64,000 nt of DNA from Acanthacorydalis orientalis (lineage: Eukaryota > Arthropoda > Insecta > Megaloptera > Corydalidae), in assembly GCA_034766995.1 (NCBI GenBank), contig CM068314.1, positions 25,889,108 through 25,953,107 of the forward strand. Reading direction: 5' to 3'. A program made the translations under genes and the position numbers. The notes under the pieces were generated by a model. It worked only from the letters and a program-made list of their open reading frames with translations, was not told where the DNA came from and did not search any database. Positions 36,060 to 47,782 of this stretch are shown piece by piece; position 1 is the first letter of the stretch, and each line of letters begins with the position of its first letter.

Positions 36060-36420
36060 AAATTATGCGTGTCTCACAAAATCGAATTCCACATAACCTA
36101 ATTTTCTTACAATGCGCCGCTGCCTCGGGTGTAGTACGTACTTCTTATACTCTGTTAAAAAACCGCAGCCTCGACAATATAAACTTCACTCACTTCACGT
36201 TCCAACGATTCCTCCGCTTCTCTCTCCTTATATACTTTCAGTTTAATGCTGACATAAGGTTAAAAGTGATCCTATATTTAATTCCTGTCGTGTGCTGCCG
36301 TCGCCCGCGCGCCACAAGGTCTCTAGTCGGTTGAGGATTCATCTAAACCAAGTAATTGGATGTCTTGAGAGAGTTTTGAAACCGCCCGCGGACTACATAG
36401 GTTCGTCGCATGACTTCACT
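36060..36420. other. Balanced-composition island, unidentified
   Basis: About 360 bp have high CpG for this window (CGTCGCCCGCGCGCCAC, CCGCCCGCGG). An 89-codon plus frame from 36065 crosses it and is not recognised. It could be a promoter-type CpG patch, an exon or an old repeat. The transition into a (TA)28 array at 36430 is abrupt. Confidence 0.35.
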
Positions 36421-36427
36421 CAGAAAA

Positions 36428-36429
<2 letters not shown>

Positions 36430-36486
<57 letters not shown>
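36430..36486. repeat. (TA)28 microsatellite
   Basis: Uninterrupted TA array ending in GCATCGG. Confidence 0.95.
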
Positions 36487-36489
<3 letters not shown>

Positions 36490-37095
36490 TCGGTATATAT
36501 GTGTGTCTACTAGTAAATATATGTACTCCATGTAGTTTATATTTGATATGTCGTCATCATTGTCGTTCTTGTTGTCAAACAATTTCAACTTCTCGTTTTG
36601 TTTATTTACACACTTCACTGACTTATAGCAAACATCAATCAGTGGATTTCATTGAAACTAATGAAGTATGCAAGGTTTTTTTTTTATTTTATAAGCAAAT
36701 ACTACTGCCGATAAATTGAATGTAGCTGTTTATTGATTTGAAAAAAATAAAAAAATATTATCAGTACATTGAAGAAGCTTGACATACTTCAAAAGACTGT
36801 ATTTATATTTTAGAATGAAGTGCACAGAAGAAAAATTAAATCTATGAATATTCTTTTGAGATTGTTCACATATTATTTGTCATGACAACATTATATAAAA
36901 TAATATTTAGTAATCATGTGTTTATGAATGTGTGTGTATTAAGATACATTTGCGAAAAAGTAAATTTGTATTTATTAAATGTGTAGTAACATATTTCAGT
37001 TGTCGATTTTTTTATTTCTATTGAAAATCAGAATGAAGAAAGTAATAAATATTAAAGATTATTTTCTATAAAATGTGAATGTAATATATATATAC

Positions 37096-37743
37096 CAGGA
37101 GTGGGCAACTTCTTCGACAATAAGAGCCACATATAAATCTTTCATACATTTTGAATGTTCAAGATCTACAGAGAATATTATTTTAAAATCGTATTTATTT
37201 GGTTAGTAGGAAAATAATTGCGGCTTGTAATTTTCAAGTTAATATACAAAACCGCAATTATTTTCCTACCAACCGAATATAAATAATCAAAATTCTACTA
37301 TATAGTAGTCCTACTCACCAAAGCAGCATATGTTTAATCTACTCGTTGAAGACTTTGATTGAGTCTTCATTTTTGCAGTTAAAAGTTGGCGAGACCGTGT
37401 TAAAAGTGGCATTTTTAAAGATATTTTTCTCAAAAATGTACACAGTAACCTGTCACGAATTTGGTTTTATTGTATTCAGAAAGTCTTAATTAACAAAATT
37501 GTTTAGTTTCATATGTTTTTTTTAAGAATTCCATAACCATAGAGCCACCTTAAACAGCAGTTTGGATACATAATGCATATGGATCTTTGAAAAGATAATG
37601 TAATTTAAAATATTATAATATTGGCTCATACTATACTACTATAGGTTATTAATATAAAAGTTTAGGAAAAATGGCAATAAAACCTAATAGTGTTGCGGGA
37701 GTCGCACACAGTAGCTTTGTGAGCCGCAGTTTGTCCACCCTTG
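37096..37743. mobile_element. hAT-like non-autonomous element
   Basis: The ends are inverted and hAT-like: CAGGAGTGGGCAACT at 37096 and, as reverse complement of the right end, CAAGGGTGGACAAACT ending at 37743. Each is followed by a GAGCC/GGCTC word, as in the many hAT families whose ends read CAGGGGTGGGCAAAC with a nearby GGGCCACAT. Eight flanking bases match at seven positions (ATATATAC at 37088-37095 and ATATATTC at 37744-37751), the target-duplication size of hAT. No BED finger or hATC dimerisation motif is visible, so it is a non-autonomous copy. It is about 566 bp once the nested MITE at 37198-37277 and its extra TA are removed. Confidence 0.72.
37198..37277. mobile_element. 80-bp mariner-derived palindromic MITE nested in the hAT copy
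   Basis: The element is exactly 80 bp and is flanked by TA (37196-37197 and 37278-37279). The first 26 bases of each end match at 24 positions (left TTTGGTTAGTAGGAAAATAA, right as reverse complement TTCGGTTGGTAGGAAAATAA, both followed by TTGCGG). The rest forms a short partly paired loop. The ends belong to the same mariner type as the 559-bp derivative at 6289-6847. It resembles the human MADE1 MITE derived from Hsmar1 in length, layout and terminal sequence. It sits inside the hAT-like element, so it inserted later. Confidence 0.88.
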
Positions 37744-37759
37744 ATATATTCTATTATGT

Positions 37760-39125
37760 CTTATATATTTTTTGAGACAAGAAGAAGAGATTTCGATACA
37801 AATGTGTAATTTTTATTAATTATTTTAATGAAAATCACAAATTCAGTGAAAAGAAATTGATTTGACATCTTCACATTACCGTAATTACAATTGTTTCAAA
37901 TATAATTGACAGAATAAAAAGAAAAATTTCATTTACGAGAAGCGACTCCTGATAAGAACAAGATAATATGAATTATTTAAATTGTTACCACGAATTGTTA
38001 AGTAAAACGTAGTCAGTGCTTCATGAAATAACGATATCTGGTGCACGCGATTTTTATATGTCCTGGTTCCCCCGTGTTCTCCCTAAGGACATTGCTAAGA
38101 ATTAGGTCTTCGTAACATCGTTGCTCGACTATAGACACGAATATAATTTAAACTCTTCTTTTTATCGATGTAATCACCGGGCCGTGGAGAAGCTTTTAAA
38201 AATGTTTTGAATAAAATATTACTTTTAAAGTCGAGACCGCCGGAATATTTCATTCGAGATCTTGTTGCTGTTAGGCAGGCGTTTATTTTCTTGTTACAAA
38301 CTTTCTGAATATAAAATAGTTGCTGTTTATAAGCTTATGTTTTGAATAAAAGTTTTCTTGTCTTTCATTTATTGCGGGTTCGGTGATACAAAGCACAGGT
38401 TGAATGCTTTTTGCAAAATAGTTTTTCAATTAATTTTATATTAAATTTTTAAAGTTTCTATTTTCGTCGTTGTTAAAAATAAAAACATTTTTTCAGAAAC
38501 ATATTTCACTGTTGTACATTCTTATTTTCAATTATTGTGTTATATTCAGTTATATTTAAAAAATATTTTATATTAAATTACATCAAAATAATTCTGTTTT
38601 GAATTTTGAAATGTTTTTATATTGATCAGTATTTTTACTCGTTTTTCTATAGTATTATTATGTTTAGTTATTTTTTATTATCTTTTATGTTTTTTAGTTA
38701 TTTTTAATTATCTTTTATTGGAATATAAAATGCCGTTCATAGTATTTTTAATAACAATTTTTAAATTATTAAAATAAAATATGATTGAATATAAACTATA
38801 TCTTTTATTTATCAATAACTTGCCTTTTAAATGAATGTTTTTTTTTGTTTTATTTTATTTTTTTATTTTAACCATAGCATTAGAAATTACATATTTACAA
38901 CGTATTATAAATCATATTATAAAATCTTTTTAAAAAGTTTAATTATAAAGGCATCAAAAATGAATACAAAGATTTTATTAGTAACAAAGATTCTATTTGC
39001 TAGGAATATGCATTTATAAATCTTTCTATGAAATTCTATTACTATATCTAAAAGAAATATTATCATACTTTCTAAATAATGTGGATGTAATACGAAGTTT
39101 TTGGATTCTATATATTAATTTTTTA
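37760..39125. other. AT-rich DNA with one balanced patch
   Basis: No gene is recognised. The patch at about 38030-38300 has normal composition (GGTTCCCCCGTGTTCTCCC, CACCGGGCCGTGG) and no long frame. The rest is AT-rich. Confidence 0.45.
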
Positions 39126-39129
39126 GATG

Positions 39130-39130
<1 letters not shown>

Positions 39131-39169
<39 letters not shown>
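39131..39169. repeat. (TA)19 microsatellite
   Basis: Uninterrupted TA array. Confidence 0.95.
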
Positions 39170-39172
<3 letters not shown>

Positions 39173-39261
39173 CATCATTATTAACCTCCTTCAATTTACT
39201 ACTAGAAAAAGCCTCTTCCGTGATTTTCCATTTTGTACGATTGCATGCCTCTTCTCCATTG

Positions 39262-39263
<2 letters not shown>

Positions 39264-39303
<40 letters not shown>
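39264..39303. repeat. (TA)20 microsatellite
   Basis: Second TA array 95 bp downstream of the previous one. Open frames on both strands that bridge the pair are translated repeat. Confidence 0.95.
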
Positions 39304-39308
<5 letters not shown>

Positions 39309-40075
39309 TATAAATTTCATTGTTACTAAGAACAAAGTACTAGCTATCAAATCGTCTTTATAAATCACTTCTATTCTTAATGAAAGATATGGTCTTAAAT
39401 TTATAAAGTTTTCTTTTATTAATTACGTTCATAATTTGTTCCGTTTTGCATTTTTCTGTATAGATTTTACGCATTTTTTATGCATTTCAGTTAACTTAAA
39501 CATAAATCATCAAACATCATGAAATGGTAATACTTAATGAACCTTGAGATAAAACAGAATAACCTTTGTATCGTTCTAATTGAAAAATTACTTAAAACAT
39601 TTTATAATTTTGCATCGATGCATTTCGAAACGGAATACATTTAGGAATTCAACGCATTTATTCATTGTCTTAAATTGACTGCTTCAAAAGTTCAGTGAAG
39701 TGTGAATGCGCTTTCAGTATTTTTACTAGTTCAATGATTTGTAAATAATTACGTTATTAAATGTTTCTTTGTTTAATTTTTATTGATTTTGTACAACAAT
39801 TATCAAATTCTGTACAAATATTCTATTTACAAATAGGATCTTTGTAATATTTTTTTATACACATAAATGTTTGTAAAGTATTATAAATTTCATCAATGAT
39901 ATTGTGTATATAGTTTTATACGGAATTACTTCATTCGATTATGTATTTATGTATAAAAACATTTAAAATATACTTTTTTTTTATTAATTTGTGTTTAAAA
40001 AACTTGTACGTGTAAAAATTCCGATTAGTTTATAATTGACTAAAATCATAAAATAGTAATTTACTATTCCTTATT

Positions 40076-40078
<3 letters not shown>

Positions 40079-40129
<51 letters not shown>
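40079..40129. repeat. (TA)25 microsatellite
   Basis: Uninterrupted TA array. Confidence 0.95.
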
Positions 40130-40134
<5 letters not shown>

Positions 40135-40909
40135 GATACAAAATTGAATGAAAATTAATACATGTTGTCTTGTATAATGTTTTTCATTCATTTAAATTTG
40201 CTTTTTAAATTTTAATGTTAATATTTTAAATGGAAAATACTTGTATTTCAACAAAAAGTCTGTGAATAATATTAAATTTTACATTGGCTGTAACAATACT
40301 TGTATGTAATGTACTTTACGTCAGTTTGTTAAAATAATGTATTTTCATATGTACTTATATATATATATATATTTATACGTATATATGTATGTGTGTGTAT
40401 ATATATATATGTATGGAGAGAGAAAGAAGAAGAGATTAAGACACTGAAATTAATGTTAAGTAATAATTGTACATATATTTATTTTGTATTAGAATGTCAC
40501 ATTGATTTCTATATAGATTTATAATAGTACTATGCTAAAATATCAAAAAAAGTTAATGTATTTTATATGAATATGGTTGAAAAATATAATTGTTAATATC
40601 AAATAAATGAAGAAAAAGTTAGTAAATAAATTATGCTAGTTATATAATTTGTATTTATAAATAAATACACTTTTATTTGAGAACATTTTTGTAACTATTG
40701 ATTTAAAGAGAACTAAAAGTTGGCTAATTAGTAAGAACGCAGAATTTTTTTATTCATATTTTATAAAATAATAATCTGTGTACATTTTACTGTTTTTTAT
40801 TTGTTGTTCAGCATTTAATTCTTTAGAATAAATTAAAACCTACTGATCAACCATTAATAAGCCTGAAAGTATGTACATAGTTTTGAATTTTTCCATACCT
40901 GTTTTTTAC

Positions 40910-40914
<5 letters not shown>

Positions 40915-40956
<42 letters not shown>
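40915..40956. repeat. (TA)21 microsatellite
   Basis: Preceded by ACATGTG. Confidence 0.95.
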
Positions 40957-40958
<2 letters not shown>

Positions 40959-41529
40959 TGTATGTGTATATTACTGATTGGATATTTGGAACTCCAAATA
41001 TTTGGAACAAATAAATAATTGCAACTGTAAAAAAGTAACATTAAGCATTCTAAACTTATATATAATTCTGTTCATAAAGAGGTTGTTTTAAGGTTCTTTT
41101 CTATTAATATTCAAGGATTTGAAAAAAAAATGTATATTAAATCAAATTATTTAACATACAAATCAAGTGCAATTATAAAATGAGCCAGCCTGATTACAAC
41201 ATTCATTGTATTATAAATTTTTATTTATATATTTTTTGAACAGAATTTGGGAATCAGTTTCAGTTCTCTGAAGTATTAATTAAAAAAAATACGATGTTTC
41301 AAAATATTTAATACGAATACAAATATGATTATTATAAGTTGTGATCATAGTCAATTAAAACTTTTTTGAACAAATTTCAGTACAGTATTATGTTTTATTT
41401 ATATCCAGTGTTTTGTCTGGTTATTGAACTACATTTATTTTAATGCAGTTTATGTATAGTTGTTGTTTATCATTTTAAATGTTAATCAAGAGCTTTGAAT
41501 AAATACAATTTAAACTTTGATTGCATATG

Positions 41530-41553
41530 ATATATATATATATATATATATGT

Positions 41554-41617
<64 letters not shown>
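41530..41617. repeat. (TA)n interrupted by GTATACA
   Basis: Two TA arrays, 10 and about 29 units, are separated by TGTATACA, itself a palindrome. Confidence 0.95.
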
Positions 41618-41621
<4 letters not shown>

Positions 41622-41732
41622 GTAATTTTAATATCGTACTGAGAAAAGTAATTATATTGTTTTTTTGAGTAGTGCACATAAAAATGATATTAATAATTTT
41701 TAAAGAATGTATTCATTTTTAAAAAAGAATAA

Positions 41733-41776
41733 TACACACACACACGTACGCACACGCACTTTCACACACACATACT

Positions 41777-41836
<60 letters not shown>
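41733..41836. repeat. (CA)n-(TA)n compound microsatellite
   Basis: CA-rich units with ACGTACG interruptions lead into about 27 TA units. Confidence 0.94.
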
Positions 41837-41838
<2 letters not shown>

Positions 41839-41966
41839 TCAAAATATTTTGTTCAGTGAAACATACTCGTATTCTAAAATATGTAATGCTTCAGGCGTTT
41901 ATATCTATATACAAGCTTTTACCACATGGGATAGCATAAAACGTCATAGACAATAAAATATGTAAT

Positions 41967-42005
41967 AGAATCTAAATAGAACTGTGGGAGTTCTATTTAG
42001 ATTCT
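41967..42005. repeat. Perfect 16-bp stem, 7-nt loop hairpin
   Basis: AGAATCTAAATAGAAC (41967-41982) is exactly complementary to GTTCTATTTAGATTCT (41990-42005) around a TGTGGGA loop. The arms are not simple repeat, so this is unlikely to be chance. Confidence 0.88.
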
Positions 42006-42109
42006 CTAGTAGGTTTGCCTTTGGCACTTACGTCTTTAATGAAGATGCAGTTTAATGTCTTGCATAGTAAAACAGTAACACTGTAATGATTCTGTTTCTT
42101 GCATTATTG

Positions 42110-42134
42110 TGCATTAAAATTCAATTTTAATGCA
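42110..42134. repeat. 25-bp palindrome
   Basis: TGCATTAAAATT and AATTTTAATGCA flank a single C. It lies 105 bases after the previous hairpin. Confidence 0.85.
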
Positions 42135-42337
42135 ATGGCGTCACAACATAATTTTCTTTGAAATGAAATTTTAATTTATTGATTTTCAAATTGTGTTTCA
42201 TGGCACATTGGTATTTTGTTAACTTGCTATAAGGCTTACGCGAAAATTTGAGAATATTTTCTTATTGAAAAAAGTTATTTATTTTTTTGATTAATTTTAA
42301 AAATTATTATAATATTAAAACATTATTATAATATTAT

Positions 42338-42373
42338 ATAAAAATAGTATAATCATTATTATACTATTTTTAT
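42338..42373. repeat. Perfect 16-bp stem, 4-nt loop hairpin
   Basis: ATAAAAATAGTATAAT and ATTATACTATTTTTAT flank CATT. Two direct copies of ATTATTATAATATTA precede it. Confidence 0.85.
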
Positions 42374-44789
42374 TTCTATCATCAATACCGTTTTTTTTAC
42401 GTTACCAGTTTATTCCTCAGACTACTTAATATGCATTGGTTATAAAGTGGAATATTTTACAATAAAATTCTTTTTATATATGCATGCATACTTTAAAGAT
42501 CATAATGGATAAGTTGTATACTGTGTGCGTATATTACGAAGGATATTTATTATTTTATAGCACATTATATAATACAAAGTGTATATAATTATTTATTCGT
42601 ATACCTCAAAAATCTGTACAAAAAAAATATACCGAATAAAGTTCATATTGTTCGATTTTTATTTAATATGTTAATAGTAGATAAATTTTCTTGTATTATA
42701 AGTAAAATTCGAACATATTAAATTATTCTTAACGTATTTAAATATTTTTTTTAAATTTTATTGCTATTTTTAATTTAAAAGTAAAGATAAAAGATTTCAT
42801 TTAATTTGAGAGAGGTATTTTTCTAAAAATGTGTTTTACTAATAAGATCTTATCTTGTTTACTGTATAAAGTCTTCTGAATTTTTTACTGAAAAATTATG
42901 AATTGGATCAGAAAAAAACTATTAAAAACATTTTATTAAATCTTTCTTATTCACATATATGTATATTTGATTTCGACGACATCTTTCTTTATTTTTACAT
43001 AATGAATAAAAATAATTTTATTTAGGTAGATAAAAGTTTTATATTACCGTACGATTTTATAAAAACATTCATATACTACATTATGAAAAGATAGTAGTGA
43101 TATACTATGTAACTGAAATCTTAATGCAATTCAACCATAATAATACTTGAAATATTGCACTAGAGTTCATAGGAAACACAAATTCACCACGTTCAGTTTA
43201 ATCCAAGCTCCATCTCATACTATTATGCCGTTAGTAGACGTATTCAGGTGAAGGGGTTACCCGTAAAAATGAGTTTTAAGTGCGGTATAATGAAAAATGA
43301 TTTCGTTTACCACGCGGACGCGTTCTCTTCTTCGTTAGGTCTGCAAAACTTCAATTTAACAATCTTTAAGATGCGAGGCTCGATGTGTCGCGTGCAGTAA
43401 TGCAGCTCTAGATTATTATATACATACATACATATGTATATATATACACGCTTGTGTATGTATGTATAAAGTTATTAATTTGAAAACAAATTATTTTCTA
43501 TTCTTATTCCATCAATAAGTTTTTAACAATAAAAATCAATAAAAAATATTTAATCTTTATAGTTTTATTTATATGAAATAGTTTATTTGTATTTACATAT
43601 TATAACTTTATACTATAAAAATTTTATACTAAAAAATAGTACTGTACAAATAATAATAAAACATTGATAATAAAAATTACCTACAAGCGATTTAAAATAG
43701 TAAACATTGATATAGTTTGAATTTGGAGAAAAAGTATTCAAATATCCGAATTGTCATTTATTATTTTGTGATTATTTCGTTAATATTTATAAAATTATTA
43801 GTCTAGTTATTATTAAGTCTCTGATTTTTTTCGTGTACGTAAAACTTAACTGGGGAACATATTATAAATTTATACGATGTACTAAAATAGAAGGATCTTA
43901 TCCTCGACGTGGTTAATTAGAAATTACTGTGTTGAAACGCATCATCCTTATCATAATCTTTCCTTTTTCGTTAATAAAGTACTGCACCTCTGATGTTTCA
44001 AGATAATAGTTTATAAAGGTCGTAATTAATATAATGTTTTAAAATGCAATTAGTGCCTTTTACTCTTTCTCGCTATATATATATATATATATAATAGATT
44101 TTGTAACATTATTAAATTAGTAAATAATCTTTTGTAGTTAGGGTTTATGAAAGTAAAATTACAAAATGAATTTTGTGTTTCTTAAAGAAAATGATATAAA
44201 AATATATTTCAATTTTATAAAAATATATATTTAAATCTTAAATAAATGTTGTAGAGAATGAAATATTAATTATTTACTAATTCATACGTTACGATATCAA
44301 ATTGTTTGTATGAACTCTGATGTGGAACCTTAGTATCTCCAGATATTACTGTCTATAATTTATTTACACAGTGAATATCTGATACATTGTTAATATTTGA
44401 CGAAATATTTAATAACTTTTTATTGAAAATATACCAAACGCAATTAGATGAACAGAAATAACTGCACCAATTGATAAATCTTAATTATAAACTCAGAAAA
44501 CGTATAATTATTTAACAACAATATTTAAATACTGTTTGAAGTATTTAATTTAAAAATAATCGTAGATTTATAAAAAAGTTTTTTTTAGTGTCAATTATAT
44601 CTCATTTATTCGAAATGAAATATATTTGGATCTGTTGTATTTTTTTCAGTAAAATATGGCGTCTGCCAATAATTTCTATTGTTGTACTAATATCGAGTTA
44701 CATTATAATAATATTAAATATTAAAATAATTTTGTTGATTATATGACACTACTATAAAATGAAAAAAATAGAAAAAATAATGTTTATAG

Positions 44790-44827
<38 letters not shown>

Positions 44828-46260
44828 GTGTGTGTGTGTGTATAAACATATATACTATTCATACACATATATTGTATATACATATGTATATATATATTAT
44901 AATAATCTATATTAAATTGAATAAACAAATACTGTAATATTACATTTCCATTCAGTGTAAAATATCGAATATGAAAATAAAGGAATGAAAAATATTCACA
45001 TTAAAAATATATAAAAAAATATGAGTTAATTTTTTTCAATGCATGTACATTTACTTTAATTGACCTATGAAAATATAAATTCATGTAGCATAAATATGTG
45101 ATATTTATACTTAGAAATCGTCGTATATTACATATAATTTATGTATACTTGTATTCATATCATATAATATTATGTACTATGGATGTTATTTAAAAAAAGT
45201 CAGTGTTCCTTTCCTCATGTAAATCATTTCGGTACAAAAATCGTGGAACCAAAAAGTGAATTTTACTCAATAAAAAAAATGAACATTCAAAGTACAATAA
45301 AAAAGGATAAAAATCTGGTGGGTGAATATTCAGTCATTCATAGAAGCCTTTATGCTCGAAATGAGCATTATTTCCAAATAAAGTGTTTTGTTTTACGATG
45401 AACTCTGAAAGTAGATTTGAAAATATAAATTAGGGAAAAATAAAATCGAGTCCTTTTTTAAATTCTATACCTTAGAAATTTCAATCCTTGTCAGGTGTTG
45501 TTTATTCACTTAAATTGTATATTTAACACTAAAAAAATAGTAAATAAACACATTTATTTACACTTCACAAGTATGACAATAATATAAAAATTATTTAACA
45601 CAAATCGGATCAATTATTTATGTAAAGAAAATTATTATTTTCATGAAACAGTTGAAAAATATATATTTTTTGCAAATCACACCAATTTAAATAATGTAAA
45701 ATATTTATAGTTACCTGCACGTATTGTATTTAAATTAACACGCGATTTATATTTCTCCGTCGAAGACCACTGAATGTAGCGTTCCATTAAACCCAGTTTG
45801 GAAAACAATTAAAAATTAATTAGCGGAACACCATTAAAATATAGAACAACATCGTTTCGCTCGTACACGTTTTAATCCGGTCTTGATTCAATAACTTGCC
45901 GTTCGAATCCTGCGAATTACCTCTTCAGTTTGCCATAGCTTCGTATATTTGCTCAGAAACTCTCGATTCAATTTTCTTGTATGAAATTTATTTGAATGGT
46001 TTCTTTCGGTGAACCGTTTTTGTGTTGAACAAGTATGAATAGGATATAATTAGGTTGATGCATTTTGATATTTATTTTTATGTTTGCTAGTACAGTGCAA
46101 TCACTACACTCTTTTATGTAATACTGATATATATTTTTCCCCTTTTAGATAGATCTCTTTTGATGCAATATGTAACCGTTCCAATATTATTAATGCTTTT
46201 ATATTTAAAAAAAACCGTAGTGATGTTATTTTTAATTCATCTTACATTTTTATTTCATTT
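42374..46260. other. AT-rich gene-free stretch with two balanced patches
   Basis: No gene is recognised. Patches at about 43140-43420 and 45730-45990 have normal composition. The second contains a B-box-like GTTCGAATCC (45903-45912) but no A box at a suitable distance. A 72-codon plus frame at 45183-45401 is Lys-rich and unrecognised. Confidence 0.45.
44792..44842. repeat. (TA)n-(TG)n compound microsatellite
   Basis: About 15 TA units, then TTTATATGTGTGTGTGTGTG. Confidence 0.93.
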
Positions 46261-46270
46261 ACATATATAT

Positions 46271-46350
46271 GTGTATATATATATATATATATATAAATGT
46301 CCTTTATTGATTTATTAATAGATCAAAGCTTTTTTAATATGCTCTCTCTC

Positions 46351-46381
<31 letters not shown>
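46271..46381. repeat. Two (TA)n tracts, the second with a (CT)n lead
   Basis: One array ends at about 46295. The second follows GCTCTCTCTC at 46341-46350 and ends at 46381. Confidence 0.9.
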
Positions 46382-46585
46382 GACGTCGTAGAATATTTTT
46401 AAAAGGAATTTTACAATGAAGGGAATTAATTACCTTTTATGAAAATGCTATATTTACTTTTAACATAATAATTCACAAAAAAAATATAGACTTGTTAGAC
46501 ATTCATACCAGAAATTCAGACTTGTTCAGACATCTGTTTGCGATACTTTTTTGAAATTTTCTAGTTTAATTTCTAATTTATTATT

Positions 46586-46607
46586 ATACATACATACACA
46601 CACACTT

Positions 46608-46644
<37 letters not shown>

Positions 46645-46660
46645 GATACACAGATGCATA
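46586..46660. repeat. (CATA)n-(CA)n-(TA)n compound microsatellite
   Basis: TACATACACACACAC leads into TA units and then CACATAGATACACAG. Confidence 0.92.
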
Positions 46661-47235
46661 CATACTCGTATATAATTTTTTTTCAATAATGAAATGTAAA
46701 TTGAATTTAATGTAAAAATGATATTGATATTAACAATTTGAGTATTAACAGTAATTAAATGGTTCCACTACTCACTGTATTTCAAGTGTTATTTTATGTA
46801 TAATATAACACTTATTTAAAGTATTTAATATATTTAATTATGTAAAATAGTTGGTACTTGTAAAAGTTTAAGAGTGTAGCATTTTATCAAAATTTTTTGC
46901 ATAAAATTACGGTGTTCAGTGGCTTTGAAGTATATTTCAAAATATATTTTTGTATTTTGTTGCGACTAAAAAAAATGGAATTGTTTATAAGATATTTTTA
47001 AACTGTTATTTGTTTCAATAAAACCAGATTGCGCACAGATGGTTCTCGTATTTAATAAAAAAAAAGTATTGATTTGGAAATACATTGAACAGTACAATTT
47101 TCTTCATAACTCGATTTAGCCATGGTGCGTGATTCCTTGGAGTATCTCTAGAGCCACGTCTGGCAACTAATCAGAACTCAGAATTATAACTTATAAATTC
47201 TATATCCTTCTCATCACATCATATGATACAATCTA

Positions 47236-47238
<3 letters not shown>

Positions 47239-47295
<57 letters not shown>
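47239..47295. repeat. (TA)28 microsatellite
   Basis: Uninterrupted TA array ending TTCGAATATCGG. Confidence 0.95.
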
Positions 47296-47297
<2 letters not shown>

Positions 47298-47299
47298 GA

Positions 47300-47680
47300 A
47301 TATCGGTTGGGGGTGTTTTATATACGTGTTTGTCGTAGTACGTATGTAGACATGTGTGTACGCATGTATTTATGTATGTGTGTACAAGTTGTTGGCAGTT
47401 CTAATGAAGTGTAGTGGCGTGGGGTGTAGAGGTCGGTCGGATGGTCGGTTGGTTTAGTTGGTTAGCACGACGACATTGTTCGCTGATGGAAGGAGACATC
47501 TACTCTCAATCCAGCGCTAGAACTAAGTTTCGTAACTCGATTACGTGGTATTGAAACCTTGAATGTATACTATGTTCAGATAGATGTAGTTGAATCTACT
47601 GCTGCTACGCTCGAGTATTTCGTATCTAGAGAATTCTACGCGATTCTGCTTTCTTGTTAAGTCATGGGAAATACGAGCGC
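47300..47680. other. Balanced-composition island with a tRNA-like segment
   Basis: About 380 bp are relatively G-rich on the plus strand (GTGGCGTGGGGTGTAGAGG). There is no long frame. The tRNA-like segment at 47442-47512 is described separately. Confidence 0.4.
47442..47512 (+). repeat. Possible tRNA-derived SINE head
   Basis: TGGTTTAGTTGG (47450-47461) is a perfect A box. CTCTCAATCC (47503-47512) resembles a B box with one base missing, at about the expected spacing. No complete cloverleaf is seen. Confidence 0.33.
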
Positions 47681-47760
47681 TTAGTTTATATCTAGTTTTC
47701 TTTCAGAAATATATTTATTAATAATATTTTACAAATAACCGTATTCATACTTTCGTTAAT

Positions 47761-47782
47761 AATATATATATATATATATATA
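47761..47782. repeat. (TA)11 microsatellite
   Basis: Short TA array. Confidence 0.9.

Larger units (their letters stand above)
39310..41520. other. AT-rich gene-free stretch
   Basis: Nothing is recognised apart from TA tracts at 40079-40129, about 40358-40414 (TA/TATG/GTGT, then GAGAGA) and 40915-40956. Confidence 0.5.

Noticed and set aside
45895..45920. GTTCGAATCC as a tRNA or SINE B box
   Set aside because: No A box lies at a suitable distance and the flanks do not pair as a T-arm.
46046..46080. AATTAGGTTGATGCATTTTG as a mariner end
   Set aside because: It resembles a mariner left terminus, but no inverted partner or conserved GCGG block was found.
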